Shown here piece by piece: positions 45,238 to 64,000 of a stretch of DNA of 64,000 nucleotides (position 1 is the stretch's first letter; every line of letters starts with the position of its first letter). The translations under genes and the position numbers were made by a program. The DNA is taken from positions 372,001 through 436,000 of the forward strand of contig NZ_CP108568.1 of assembly GCF_036010485.1 (NCBI RefSeq). The letters are read 5' to 3'. The stretch is from Streptomyces sp. NBC_01198. GTDB taxonomy: Bacteria > Actinomycetota > Actinomycetes > Streptomycetales > Streptomycetaceae. Under the pieces are notes generated by a model. The model was not told the origin of the DNA. It did not search any database and worked only from the letters and a program-made list of their open reading frames with translations.

Positions 45238-48200
45238 CTACGCACCTTGTCTTGGTCGGCTGATCGCTTCGGCCACCGCGGCGGCATGTCGGGGAGTCAG
45301 CAAGGTGTAGTGCGTGGCCGGCACGGTGGCGCCGGTCACGGACCCTGAGGTCACCGCCGCCCAGCCCCAGTCGGGCACGGCGGCAGCCGGGTGGCCGGCG
45401 AATTCGCCGACCTCGCCCTCGCCGGCGCGTACGACGACGAGGTCGGCGGCGATGGTCGGCGCCGCGTAGCCGTTGCAGGCGCGGACCACACCGCGGAAGA
45501 CGGCCAGCGGGTCGGCGAGCGACGCCGGTTCGATGCCGGCGGCGCCAGGGCCGGCCAGTGCCAGCACCTCGGCAAGCGCCTGCGCGTCGGGCAGCGCGGA
45601 CAGCCCGCGCACCTCGTCCTCGGCGACCGTCTCGGCGCGGAAGCCGACGCCGAGGTCCTCGACGAACCACAGCAGCAGCCGGGTGTCGTCCAGTGCGCGC
45701 GGGGCGGTCGGGCTCGGCGAGTCGAGCACCGCCAGCCGTTCCACCCTCTCGCCGCGCGCCTCGAGAAGGTGCGCCAGCTCGAAGGCGATGACGCCGCCCG
45801 ACGACCAGCCACCGAGCCGGTAGGGGCCGTGCGGCTGGACGGCGAGCAGCGCGTCGAGGTAGCGGCCGGCGAAGTCCTCGACCTTGTCCAGCGGGCCGCC
45901 GCCGCTGCTCGGGGTGGGCGCCTGGAAGGCGTGCACCGGCGCGTCGAGCAGTTCGGCGAGCCTGTCGTAGCAGAGCACGTTGCCGCCCGCCGGGTGCACG
46001 AAGAACCACGGGGTGCCGCTGGGGCGGTGGGTGAGCCGTACCAGCGGGGACCACCGGGGCTGCGCGGTCTCCAGCCACTGGGCCAGGCCCGCCACCGTAC
46101 GCTGCTCGAGCAGCACGCCGAGCGGTATGCGGCGGCCGGTGGTGGCCGCGAGGCGTTCGATGACCCGCAGCGCGGCGAAGGACTGGCCGCCGAGGTCGAA
46201 GAAGTCGTCGTGCACGCCGACCTGTTCGGCCTCCAGCGTCTCCGCCCACACCTCGGCGATGGCGGCCTCGGTCGCTGTCCGCGGCGCCACGGGCGCGGCC
46301 CTGCCGCCCTCGTCGCCCGGGCCGAGCGCTTCTAGCGCGCGCCGGTCTAACTTGCCGTTGGCGGTCAGCGGCAGCGCGGGCAGCACCGTGATGTGCGCGG
46401 GCACCAGGTAGGAGGGCAGCCGCCCCGCCGCGAGTTCGCGCAGCGCTTCGGCGGTGGGCCCGCCGTCCGGTGCGGCGCCGGGGTGGCCGACGACGAAGGC
46501 GGCGAGCTGCTTGCCTGAGCCGGTGCTGCGGGCCACCACGGCAGCCTGCGCGACGGCTTCGTGGTCGAGCAGCGTCTGCTCGACCTCGCCGGGCTCGACC
46601 CGGAAGCCCTGGATCTTGACCTGGAAGTCGGCCCTGCCGAGGAATTCGATGGTGCCGTCGGGCAGGTAGCGGCCGAGGTCCCCGGTGCGGTAGACGCGCT
46701 CGCCGGTGCGGGGGTGGGTGACGAAGGCCGCGTCGGTCTTGGCCGGGTCGCCGAGGTAGCCGAGCGCCAGTCCGGCGCCGCCGATGTACAGGTGGCCGGG
46801 GACCCAGGTGGGCGCGTCGCGGCCGAGGTCGTCCAGGATGTGCCAGCTCTGCCCGGCCAGCGGGCGGCCGTAGGGGATGCTGGTCCACCCGGGGTCGACG
46901 TGGTCGACCGGGTGGCAGATCGACCAGATCGACGCCTCGGTGGCGCCGCCGAGGCTGACCACCCGGGCGTTGGGCGCGATACGCCGGATGCGGTCAGGCA
47001 GTTGCACCGGGATCCAGTCGCCGCTGAGCAGCACCGTCCGCAACCGCGGGAAGGTCGCGCCCGCGGCCTCGGCGGCCTCGGTGAACAGCTGCATGATCGC
47101 GGGCACCGAGTTCCACACGGTCACGCCGTGCCGCCCGACCAGGTCCAGCCACGCTCCCGGGTCGGCCGCCGCGGCGGTCGGCAGCACCAGGGCGGCGCCG
47201 GCGGCGGCGGTGCCGAACACGTCGTAGACCGACAGGTCGAAGCAGAGCGAGGAGATGCCGAAGACGACGTCTCCCGCGCCGATGCCGAAGCGGCGGTTGA
47301 TGTCCTCGACGGTGTTCAGCGGACCGCGGTGGTCGAGCATCACGCCCTTGGGACGGCCGGTGGAACCGGAGGTGTAGATGACGTACGCGAGGTCGGCGGG
47401 CGTCCGCGTACCGCCGCCGCCCGCGGGGGTGAGGGAGTCCTGCCCGTCACCGGCAGGGGTGACGGCGTCCTGCCCCTCGCCGGCAGGCGTGACGGCGTCC
47501 TGCCCGTCGTCCGCGGGGGTGACGGAGAGCACCGGGGCGGTGGTCAGTGCGGCCAGCGCGGCGCTGTGCGGGGCGTCGGTCAGGACCGCGGCCGCCTCGA
47601 TGTCGCCGAGCAGGTAGCCGACGCGGTCCTGCGGCCAGCCGGGGTCCATCGGGACGTACGCCGCGCCGGCGGCGAGCGCGGCGAAGACCGCGACGATCTG
47701 CTCGGGACCCTTGGGCAGCACCACGGCGACCCGGGAGCCGTCCGTGACGCCGCAGGCGCGCAGCCGGGCGGCCAGCCCGGCGCTGCGGGTCTGGAGTTCG
47801 GCGTACGTCCAGGTGGCGCCGTCGGCGATGACCGCGGGTGCGTCCGGGGCATCCGTCGCGCGCGCGGCGAGCGCGTCGTGCAGGAAGTCGGCGGCGGGCG
47901 CCGCCGCCGCGGGCGCGGGCAGCGAGCGCCGGACGCGCTGGGCGGCGGGCAGCAGGTCGAGGCCGGGCGCCTCCCAGGCCGCGTCGTCGTACGCCAGCGC
48001 GGTGAGCGCCGTCCGGTAGCCCTCCTCCATGGCGTCGATCAGGCCTTCGGGGAACATCTCCTCGATGACGTCCCACACCACCCACAGCCGGCCGTCGGGC
48101 AGTTCCCAGAACTCGCAGTCGAACCGCACCTGCGGTGTCTCCAGGGTGCTGTAGTCGGGCCGCTGCGTGGCGCCGACGAAGAGCGCGCTGCCGACCGCGA

Positions 48201-49467
48201 ACGGGCAGACCGCGCGGCCCGGGGTGCGGCGGGCCTGGTTGAGCGCCTGGAGCACCTTCACCCCGCTCCACTGCGAGTGCTCGACGTCCGTGATGACCTG
48301 CGACTGCAGCCTCCTCGCGCGGGCCAGTAACGGCTCGTCGTGCCGCCAGTCGGCCTCCAGCGGATAGAGCGAGGCGAAGTTGCCGAGCACCTCGCCGATC
48401 TGCGGGTGCAGCGGCACCCGGTGGGTGATCATGTTGTTGATCAGGAAGTGCCGCGACCCGCTCCAGTACGCGAGCAGTTCCGCGTGCGCGGCGAGCACCA
48501 CGTTGGTCTTGGTCAGCCCCCTGGCCTCGGCCCTGCCCCGCAGCGCCGTCCACAGCTCGGCGGGGAAGAGGATCTCCCTGCGCACCAGCAGCGAGCGGCG
48601 CCGCAGGTCGGCGCCGGCCGCGAGCGGCACGGCGGGCGCCTCCGGCCAGCCGGGGATGCGCTCGCGCCAGTAGCGTTCCGCCGCCCTGCCCTGCGGCGAC
48701 TCCTCCAGCTCGGCGAGGGCCAGCACGCAGTCGCGGTAACCGATCGTCAGGTCGTCGGCCACCGAGGCGGGGTCGTCGTAGGCGCGCATCACGTTCGCCA
48801 GGAAGCCCATGGTGCCGGGGGCGTCGCTGAAGAGGTTGTTGTTGTTCCAGTGCAGCCGGGCACGGCCGTCGCCGTAGCGGCTGATGTGCGCCTCGACCCA
48901 CGGCCAGCGGGAGATGTCGGGCTCGTGCCGCTCCATCGCGGCGCGGACCCGGGCGATCTCCGCCCGCTCCTCGGCCTCGGACATGCCCGCCAGGTCGGAC
49001 ACGGTCACCCGCACCGGTGCCGGGTCCGCACCGACCGCCTGCACCCGCAGGTCGTCGCGGACCACGACCAGGTCCTTGCGCTGCCTGCGCAGCACCTGGT
49101 TCAGAGCTGCCTCGTAGCGGGCCGGGTCGAGTTCGGCGAACTCCCACTCCATGTACTGGTGCGGGCGGACATGGTGCTCGAAGCCCTCGCGGCTGCCGAT
49201 GATGAAGGACGTCTGCAGGTCGGAGGGCGCGAAGGGCTCGCCCAGGGCCGCCGCGTCATGGCTGATCACCGGCAGGTCGCCGGCGCCGGTGCCGGCCAGC
49301 CCGCTCAGCCACTCGATCAGCTCGGGCTTGTGCAGCACGATCCGGTCACGCAGGTCGGCGCCCAGGCTGCCCTTGGGCGCGGACACCTCAAGGCGGGCGT
49401 CGTCCACGAGCCGCAGTCTCACTCCGGCCCCGGCGAGTTCGGCCAGCAGATCTGGGACGGTGGTCAC
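45238..49467 (-). CDS. NRPS-C: TubC docking-Cy-A(Cys)-PCP-TE
   Basis: A 1409-residue NRPS. Residues 1-58 ([22 protein letters not shown] onward) are a TubC-type docking domain. Cy-like domain (about 80-500): [17 protein letters not shown] and core NLFSDAPG with Asn210 for the first Asp and Gly for the final Ser, the most divergent of the three. A domain (about 540-1040): [33 protein letters not shown] and GGATEASIW give the cysteine code D-L-Y-N-L-S-L-I-W; a 10-residue repeat sits before the nucleotide-binding loop. PCP (Ser1096). TE (about 1150-1400): GWSSGG with Ser1222 and THYTLL with His1386. Codons 380 and 1040 are TTA. The GTG start overlaps the PKS-B stop by 4 bases, so the acidic PKS-B tail should dock here. 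A TE at an internal position is unusual. Confidence 0.93.
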   Translation of the reverse strand: MTTVPDLLAELAGAGVRLRLVDDARLEVSAPKGSLGADLRDRIVLHKPELIEWLSGLAGTGAGDLPVISHDAAALGEPFAPSDLQTSFIIGSREGFEHHVRPHQYMEWEFAELDPARYEAALNQVLRRQRKDLVVVRDDLRVQAVGADPAPVRVTVSDLAGMSEAEERAEIARVRAAMERHEPDISRWPWVEAHISRYGDGRARLHWNNNNLFSDAPGTMGFLANVMRAYDDPASVADDLTIGYRDCVLALAELEESPQGRAAERYWRERIPGWPEAPAVPLAAGADLRRRSLLVRREILFPAELWTALRGRAEARGLTKTNVVLAAHAELLAYWSGSRHFLINNMITHRVPLHPQIGEVLGNFASLYPLEADWRHDEPLLARARRLQSQVITDVEHSQWSGVKVLQALNQARRTPGRAVCPFAVGSALFVGATQRPDYSTLETPQVRFDCEFWELPDGRLWVVWDVIEEMFPEGLIDAMEEGYRTALTALAYDDAAWEAPGLDLLPAAQRVRRSLPAPAAAAPAADFLHDALAARATDAPDAPAVIADGATWTYAELQTRSAGLAARLRACGVTDGSRVAVVLPKGPEQIVAVFAALAAGAAYVPMDPGWPQDRVGYLLGDIEAAAVLTDAPHSAALAALTTAPVLSVTPADDGQDAVTPAGEGQDAVTPAGDGQDSLTPAGGGGTRTPADLAYVIYTSGSTGRPKGVMLDHRGPLNTVEDINRRFGIGAGDVVFGISSLCFDLSVYDVFGTAAAGAALVLPTAAAADPGAWLDLVGRHGVTVWNSVPAIMQLFTEAAEAAGATFPRLRTVLLSGDWIPVQLPDRIRRIAPNARVVSLGGATEASIWSICHPVDHVDPGWTSIPYGRPLAGQSWHILDDLGRDAPTWVPGHLYIGGAGLALGYLGDPAKTDAAFVTHPRTGERVYRTGDLGRYLPDGTIEFLGRADFQVKIQGFRVEPGEVEQTLLDHEAVAQAAVVARSTGSGKQLAAFVVGHPGAAPDGGPTAEALRELAAGRLPSYLVPAHITVLPALPLTANGKLDRRALEALGPGDEGGRAAPVAPRTATEAAIAEVWAETLEAEQVGVHDDFFDLGGQSFAALRVIERLAATTGRRIPLGVLLEQRTVAGLAQWLETAQPRWSPLVRLTHRPSGTPWFFVHPAGGNVLCYDRLAELLDAPVHAFQAPTPSSGGGPLDKVEDFAGRYLDALLAVQPHGPYRLGGWSSGGVIAFELAHLLEARGERVERLAVLDSPSPTAPRALDDTRLLLWFVEDLGVGFRAETVAEDEVRGLSALPDAQALAEVLALAGPGAAGIEPASLADPLAVFRGVVRACNGYAAPTIAADLVVVRAGEGEVGEFAGHPAAAVPDWGWAAVTSGSVTGATVPATHYTLLTPRHAAAVAEAISRPRQGA
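47427..47526. repeat. 30-base tandem repeat inside NRPS-C
   Basis: About 3.5 copies of a 30-base unit encode [30 protein letters not shown] and LTPAGGG, about residues 648-683, in the A-domain loop ahead of YTSGSTG. The frame is kept, so the repeat number can change without breaking the protein. Confidence 0.75.
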
Positions 49468-52400
49468 AGCGTCAGCACCTCGGTCTCCTGGTCTCCGTCA
49501 AAGTCGTCGTCGGGTGCGGCGGACACGCTTCTGATCGTCAGCTGCTGGCAGATCAGCTCGGCCACCTCCGCCGCGGTGCCGCCGCTGAAGAGCAGGTCCG
49601 GCGGTACGTCGGCGCGGAAGTCGGCGAGCAGCCTGCTGCGCAGCTGCACCGTGGTCAGCGAGTCCAGGCCCAGCGTGTTCAGCCGGACGCCCGCGAAGCG
49701 CCGCCGCAGCTCCTCCCGGTCGGCGCCGGGGATGCGCAGCAGCAGCCCGACCCGGTCGAGCAGGCCGTCGAGCACGGCCCGCCTGGCCGCCGCCGGGTCC
49801 CGCAGCACCAGCGAGGTGAGCTCCTCAAGCGACACGGCGTCGGCCGCCGGCTCGTCGGGCGCCGCCCCGACGAGGTCGCCGAGCAGGGTGTAGGGCCGGC
49901 GCCGGGAGAAGGCGGTCCGGTAGCGGTCCCAGTCCACCCGGGCCAGGCCCACATGCGGCTGCGGGCCGCCGGCCAGCAGCCCGCCGAGCGCGGCCAGCGC
50001 CCGCCGGGTCGGTATCGCCTCCATCCCCTGCGCGGTGAAGCGGTCGAGCAGGCCGCGGTCGTAGGCCATACCGGCCTCGGCCCACGGCCCCCATCCGGCG
50101 CTCAGGGTGCGGCGGCCGTGGCCGCTGCGGTAGCCCGCCAGTGCGTCGAGGAAGCTGTTGGCGACGACGTAGGCGGCCTGGCCGGGCGAGCCGGTCAGCG
50201 ACAGCACCGAGGAGTAGAGGACGCAGAAGTCCAGGTCCAGGGAGGCGGTGTGCTGGTGCAGCAGCCAGGCGCCGCGGACCTTCGGTTCCAGCACCCGGCT
50301 GAAGCGCGGCCAGTCGAGGTCGGTCAGGGCCGCGTCGTCGGTGACGCCCGCCGCGTGCACGACACCGCGCAGCGGCGGGAGTTCCTTGGCCGTCTCCGCG
50401 AAGAGGTCGGCGACCGCCGCCGGATCCGCGATGTCCACGGCACGTGTCTCGACCCGGGTGCCGCGGTCCCGCAGGTCGGCGATCCACGGCGTGCCGGCAG
50501 CCGGGACGTGCCGCCCGATCAGGACGAGGGAGCGTGCGCCGTGCTGCGCCAGCCAGCTCGCGGTGACCCGGCCGAGGCCGCCGAAGGCACCGGTGACCAG
50601 GTAGGTGGCGTCCGCCCGCACCGGTGGCGGCTTGGTGGCCGCGAGTTCGCCCTCGCGCAGCCGCGCCTCGGACCAGTGGCCGCGGCGCAGCCTGTAGTGC
50701 CCGGACCCGTCCCGGCCGGCGACGGTGTCGAGCAGCGCGGGCAGCGCGGGCGCCTCCGCGGCCGGGTCGAGGTCGACCTGGGCGACCCGCAGGTCGGGGA
50801 AGTCGGCGATGACCGCCTTGGCGGCGCCGGTGAGCACCGCCTGCGCCGGGTCGGGCGCGTCGTCGGCGGCGCCGGTGGAGCAGACCAGGATCTGCGCGTC
50901 CTGGGTGCCGGGCGAGCGCACGAACTCCTGGAGCAGGGCGAAGCTGTGGCGGGCGAGCCGGAAGGCGGCCTGCAAGGTGTCCTCGTCGCGGTCGGCGGCG
51001 GCCCCTCCGGCGAGCGGTGGTCCGCCCGGAGGTGCCTGCGCCGCCTCCCCCGTCAGTGCCTCGCGCGGCGATACGGCCGGTGTGCGCTCGCCGGCCGGGG
51101 CGGACGGGGCCGCGTGCAGGATCAGGCCGGCCACCGCGCCACCCGTGGTGCGCAGGCGGGCCACTTCGGCGCGCAGCGCCTCGGCGGTACCTTCGGTGAG
51201 CGCGGCGACCGGGGAGCCGACGGCGGCCAGCTGGGCGGACCAGCGGGTGGCGACGGCCGGCTCGTCGCTGAAGAGCAGCCAGGTCGCGCCCGCGGGTCCG
51301 GGCGCCGTCACGGTGCTTGCCGTGTCGTCGAGCGGCACCCAGGCGGTCTCGTAGCGGCGCAGTGCCGGACCGGCGAGGGCGGCGAGCGCGCCCGCCGGGA
51401 CGGCCTGGAAGCGCAGGGCCTCGACCACGGCAAGACATCGGCCGTTCTCCGCGTGCAGGGCGAGGTCCAGCACCCGCTCCCCCGTCGTCCCGTCGTCGGT
51501 CCGCCGGACGCGGCACCAGACCCGGGGCGGCAGCGCCTCGTAGACGGTGCACCGGCCGAGCGAGGTGGGCAGCGGCACGCCGTCGCCGTCGCCCAGGAAG
51601 GCGCCGACCGTCTGGAAGCAGGCGTCGAGCAGCGGCGGGTCGAGCAGGCAGCCGTCGCCTGCGGGCGTGGCCGGAGCGGCAGGACCGGTCGCGGCCGCGG
51701 GTGGCGGGGGCATCTCGACCAGCGCGGTCGCCTCGTTTCCGGTGCGCCACAGGCGGCGCAGCGCGCGGAAGGCGGGACCGTGGTCGACGGCGCCCGCGCG
51801 CAGCCGGGCGTAGAGGGTGTCGACCGGGATCTCGGTCATGCCGACGGTCAAGGTGGCGGGCGGGGCGTCCGCGGGGCGCGGGGCGGCGGTACGGGTGGCG
51901 GTCGCGGTCGCGTGCTCGGTCCACTCGGCGGCGCCGTCCTCGCGGCTGAAGCAGCGGATGGAGGCGGCGCCGTCCGGATGCGGCTGCACGACGGCCTGCA
52001 CGGGACGGGGGTGGGAGTCGGTGAACGGCAGGAACTCGGTGAAGGTGACGGTGTCGAGGGTGACGCCGCCCCCGACACCGCGGGTGTCCAGCGCCGTCCG
52101 GGCCGCGGCCAGTGCCCATTCGACCATCGCCGCCGCCGGCAGGACCGGCACACCGGCGACCCGGTGCTGGTCGAGATACCACGGCCGGTCGGCCGCGAGG
52201 CTCTGCCCGAACCAGCGGCCCGCAGCGCCGGCCAGCTCGACGGGGGCGCCCAGCAGCGGATGGCCCGGCCGCGCCGCCGGGGCGGCGGTGGCGGTACCCG
52301 GCCCGGCGAAGTGCCAGTAGCGCCGGCGCTGGAAGGGATATGTCGGCAGCCGGACCGCCCGTGCGCCGGCGCCGAAGACCGCGGCGGGCCAGGTCACCGT

Positions 52401-55377
52401 GGCGCCGGCCGCGTGCAGTTCGGCGAACGCGGTCAGCAGGCCGCGGGTCTCCGCACTGCCGGTGCGCAGCGTGGTGGCCAGGACGCTGCCGCCCGCGTCG
52501 TCGCCCAGGCAGCGGTGGACCAGCGCGGTGAGCACCCGGTCGGGGCCGAGTTCGAGGTAGGCGGTGACCTTGGCGGCCCGCAGGGTGCGGACGCCGTCGA
52601 GGAAGCGGACGGCCTCGCGGGCCTGGGCGACCCAGTAGTCCGCGGTCAGCAACTCCTCGCCCGCGACGGCTCCGGTGACGTTGGAGACCACCGGGATGCG
52701 CGGCGGGTGGAAGGTCACCGTGGCCGCCACCGCCCGCAGTTGGTCGAGCGCGCCGTCCATGTGCGGGGAGTGGAACGCGTGGCTGACCCGCAGCCGGGTG
52801 GCCTTCCTGCCGCGGGACCGCCACTGCTCGGCCAGCTCGGCCGTGGCGTCCGCGTCGCCGGAGATCACCGTGGCGCCTGGGGCGTTGACCGCGCCGATCG
52901 TGACGCGGTCGGTACGGCCGGCGAGCAGTGCGCGCACCTCCGGCTCGTCGCCGTCGAGCGAGAACATCGCACCGCCCGCGGGCGTCGCGTCCATCAGCCG
53001 GCCGCGCGCGGCGACCAGGGCGGCCGCGTCCGGCAAGGAGAGGACGCCCGCGACATGGGCGGCGGCCAGCTCGCCGATGGAGTGGCCGAGCAGGTAGTCG
53101 GGGACGACGCCGAAGGACTCCGCCAGCCGGTAGAGGGCGACTTCGAGTGCGAAGAGCGCGGGCTGCGTGTAGACGGTTCGGTCCAGCAGCGCCGCCTGCG
53201 CGCTGCCGGGGGCGGCGAACATCAGCTCCCGCAGCGGCCGTTCGAGGTGCGGGTCGAGTGCCGCGCACACCTCGTCGAGCGCCGCGGCGAAGACGGGTTG
53301 CTCGCGGTGGAGTTCCGCGCCCCGGCCCGCGCGCTGGGCGCCCTGCCCGGTGAAGAGGAAGGCGGTGAGCGGCCGTTCACCCGCCTCGCCGCGGACGACC
53401 TGCGGGGCGTCGTCACCCGCGCTGAGCGCGCGGAGCCCGTCGAGCAGTTCGGCCCGGCCCTGTCCGACGACGACCGCCCGGTGCTCGAAGTCCGTCCGGG
53501 TCGTGGCGAGTGCCAGCCCGATGTCCCCGGTCCCGGCGTCCTCGCCGTCCTCGGCGTACGCTCGCAGTCGCGCGGCCATCTCCCGCAACGCCCCCTGCGA
53601 CCGGGCGGACAGCGCCCAGGGCACGACGCCGGCGCCGGGCCCGCCGGCGGCCCCGGCCTGCCGCGCGCCGGGCGCGTCGCTCCCGTCCGCTGACACGCCC
53701 GCGACACGCGGGGCAAGAGCTCCCCCGGCGCCGGACGCGTCCGTCCCGCCGGCTGTGCCGGTCCTGCCCGTCGGCTCCGCCGCGGCACCGTCCGCGGCGT
53801 CCGCACCCGCCGACGCGGAGGCCGCGAGGTGCGGGGCGTCCCCGGCGCCTGCCGCGTCCGGCGTCGCCGCCGGGTCGGTGGCGGCCTGGCTGCCCGCCGG
53901 GTCCTGGTCCGACACCCCGGCGGTCGGCCCGGCCGGAGCGGCCGTGCTGCCGGGCGTGGGGGGCGTGACCGCAGGCGCGGGCGACACGCCCGGCTCGGCG
54001 GGGGCGTACGCCTCGGGGGCGGGCGGCTCCTCCAGGATGACGTGCGCGTTGGTGCCGCTGATGCCGAACGCCGAGACGCCCGCGCGCCGCGGGACGGCAC
54101 CGGGGGGCCACGGGGTGGGTTCGGTCAGCAGGGTGATCGCGCCGGAGGTCCAGTCGACGTGGTCGGAGGGGCGGTCGGTGTGCAGGGTACGCGGGAGCAG
54201 GCCGTGCCGCATCGCCATGACCATCTTGATCACCCCCGCGACGCCGGACGCGGCCTGCGAGTGGCCGAGGTTGGACTTGAGGGCGCCGAGCAGCAGCGGG
54301 CGGCCGGCCGGTCGGCCCGGGCCGAAGACCGACAGCAGGGCCTGCGCCTCGATGGGGTCGCCCAGCGTCGTGCCGGTGCCGTGCGCCTCGACCGCGTCGA
54401 TGTCGGCGGGGGTGAGCCGGGCCGCGGCGAGGGCCTGCCGGATCACGCGCTGCTGTGCGGGGCCGCTCGGCGCGGTGAGACCGTTGCTTGCGCCGTCCTG
54501 GTTGACGGCGCTGCCGCGGACGACCGCGAGCACCCGGTGGCCGTTGCGCCGGGCGTCGGAGAGGCGCTCCAGGACGACGAGTCCCGCGCCCTCGCTCCAG
54601 GCCGTGCCGTCCGCCGCGTCGGCGAACGGCTTGCACCGCCCGTCGGGCGCGAGCCCGCCCTGCGCGCCGAACTCCACGAACATCCCCGGTGTCGGCATCA
54701 CCGCGGCGCCGCCCGCCAGGGCGATCCCGCACTCGCCGCGGCGCAGGGCCGCGCACGCCAGGTGCATCGCGACCAGCGAGGACGAGCAGGCCGTGTCGAT
54801 GGTGACGGCGGGTCCGCCCAGGCCCAGGCTGTACGCGATCCGGCCGGAGGCGACGCTGGTCGACCTGCCGGTGAGCAGGTGACCTTCCAGGCCCTCGGGC
54901 GGCTCGTGCAGGGGGGCGCAGTAGTCGTTGTGCACCAGGCCGGTGAAGACGCCGGTGTCGCCGCCACGCAGCGTCTGCGGGTCGATGCCGGCGTATTCGA
55001 CGGCCTCCCAGGCCAGTTCGAGCAGCAGCCGCTGCTGCGGGTCGACGGCCACCGCCTCGCGCGGCGAGATGCCGAAGAAGGCGGCGTCGAACCCCGCGGC
55101 GTCGGCGAGGAATCCGCCGCCCGTCGCGGGGGCGTCGCCCGCCCGCCGCAGCGCGCCGAGGTCCCAGCCGCGGTCCTCGGGGAAGCCGCTGATCGTGTCG
55201 GTGCCGTCGGCGGCCACCCGCCACAGGTCGTCGGGGCCGGCCACGTCGCCGGGGTAGCGGCACGCCATGCCGATGATCGCCATCGGCTCGGCGTCGCGGG
55301 CCTCCTGGTCGCGCAACCGCTGATGTGCCTCGGCCAGGCGTGACGTGGCGGTCTTGAGGTAACTGCGGAGCTTGGCT

Positions 55378-55388
<11 letters not shown>
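49464..55388 (-). CDS. PKS-B: KS-AT-DH-KR-ACP
   Basis: A 1974-residue single module. Coiled-coil docking N-terminus ([21 protein letters not shown]); KS (about 36-455, Cys201 in DTACSSS, EAHGTGT); a 130-residue Ala/Pro/Gly/Thr-rich linker (about 460-590); AT (GHSIGE, Ser770; HAFH near 870, malonyl signature); DH ([10 protein letters not shown] with His1075, LLDACFQ); KR (GAFGGLG near 1600, TDD in place of [11 protein letters not shown]); ACP (GLDSLTT, Ser1910). The expected unit is an alpha,beta-unsaturated C2 extension. The last residues ([15 protein letters not shown]) form a short acidic tail that could bind the TubC domain of NRPS-C. The start ATG overlaps the PKS-A stop by 11 bases. It passes the chain from PKS-A to the first cysteine module. 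Confidence 0.94.

Positions 55389-64000
<8,612 letters not shown>

Overview
This window looks like part of a large actinobacterial (Streptomyces-like) secondary-metabolite locus. Supporting signs are very high GC, multimodular type I PKS and NRPS genes, GTG and TTG starts, a few rare TTA (bldA-type) leucine codons, and long perfect hairpin terminators mostly without U-tracts. I saw no tRNA, rRNA, CRISPR array, insertion sequence or primary-metabolism gene. All assignments come from reading motifs, and no database search was run.

Layout. (1) 1-18.6 kb, minus strand: a PKS operon, read from 18589 down. It holds a KS-AT-DH-ER(degenerate)-KR-ACP protein; a bimodular KS-KR-ACP / KS-AT-DH-KR-ACP protein; a KS-ACP protein; and a type II thioesterase running off the left edge. 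Two of these four modules have no acyltransferase. (2) 18.9-22.8 kb, minus: a flavin-dependent halogenase, a divergent halogenase-like flavoprotein with a membrane tail, and a SnoaL-like protein. (3) 22.9-25.9 kb, plus: two MFS transporters. (4) 25.9-30.2 kb, minus: three exported or membrane proteins, namely a multicopper oxidase, a small secreted protein and a Tat-exported vanadium-haloperoxidase/PAP2-type enzyme. (5) 30.5-36.1 kb, plus: an MFS exporter with TetR regulator, a DUF6220-like membrane protein, a SpaB_C-SagB fusion oxidase and a MarR regulator, several with visible operators. (6) 36.2-64 kb, minus: an NRPS-PKS operon with tightly coupled genes, running off the right edge. In transcription order it holds PKS-A (partial), PKS-B, NRPS-C (Cy-A-PCP-TE), NRPS-B (Cy-A-PCP), a GMC oxidoreductase and NRPS-A (Cy-A-PCP-TE).

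How it may work together. All three adenylation domains carry a cysteine-type specificity code and follow heterocyclization-type condensation domains, so the expected chemistry is a reduced polyketide extended by cysteines that close to thiazolines. The SagB-type FMN oxidase and perhaps the GMC enzyme could oxidize rings to thiazoles. Halogenases suggest a chlorinated or brominated product, with MFS pumps for export or resistance under TetR/MarR control. Docking-type termini support the order PKS-A to PKS-B to NRPS-C. Whether the left PKS operon belongs to the same pathway cannot be settled here. I do not recognise the exact cluster and give no compound name.

The most unusual points are the AT-less modules inside an otherwise cis-AT system, the RiPP-like SpaB_C-SagB fusion with no YcaO or precursor peptide in sight, three cysteine modules on three proteins with two thioesterase domains, Cy domains with altered DxxxxDxxS motifs, and three different halogenation-type enzymes, two with changed signature residues.
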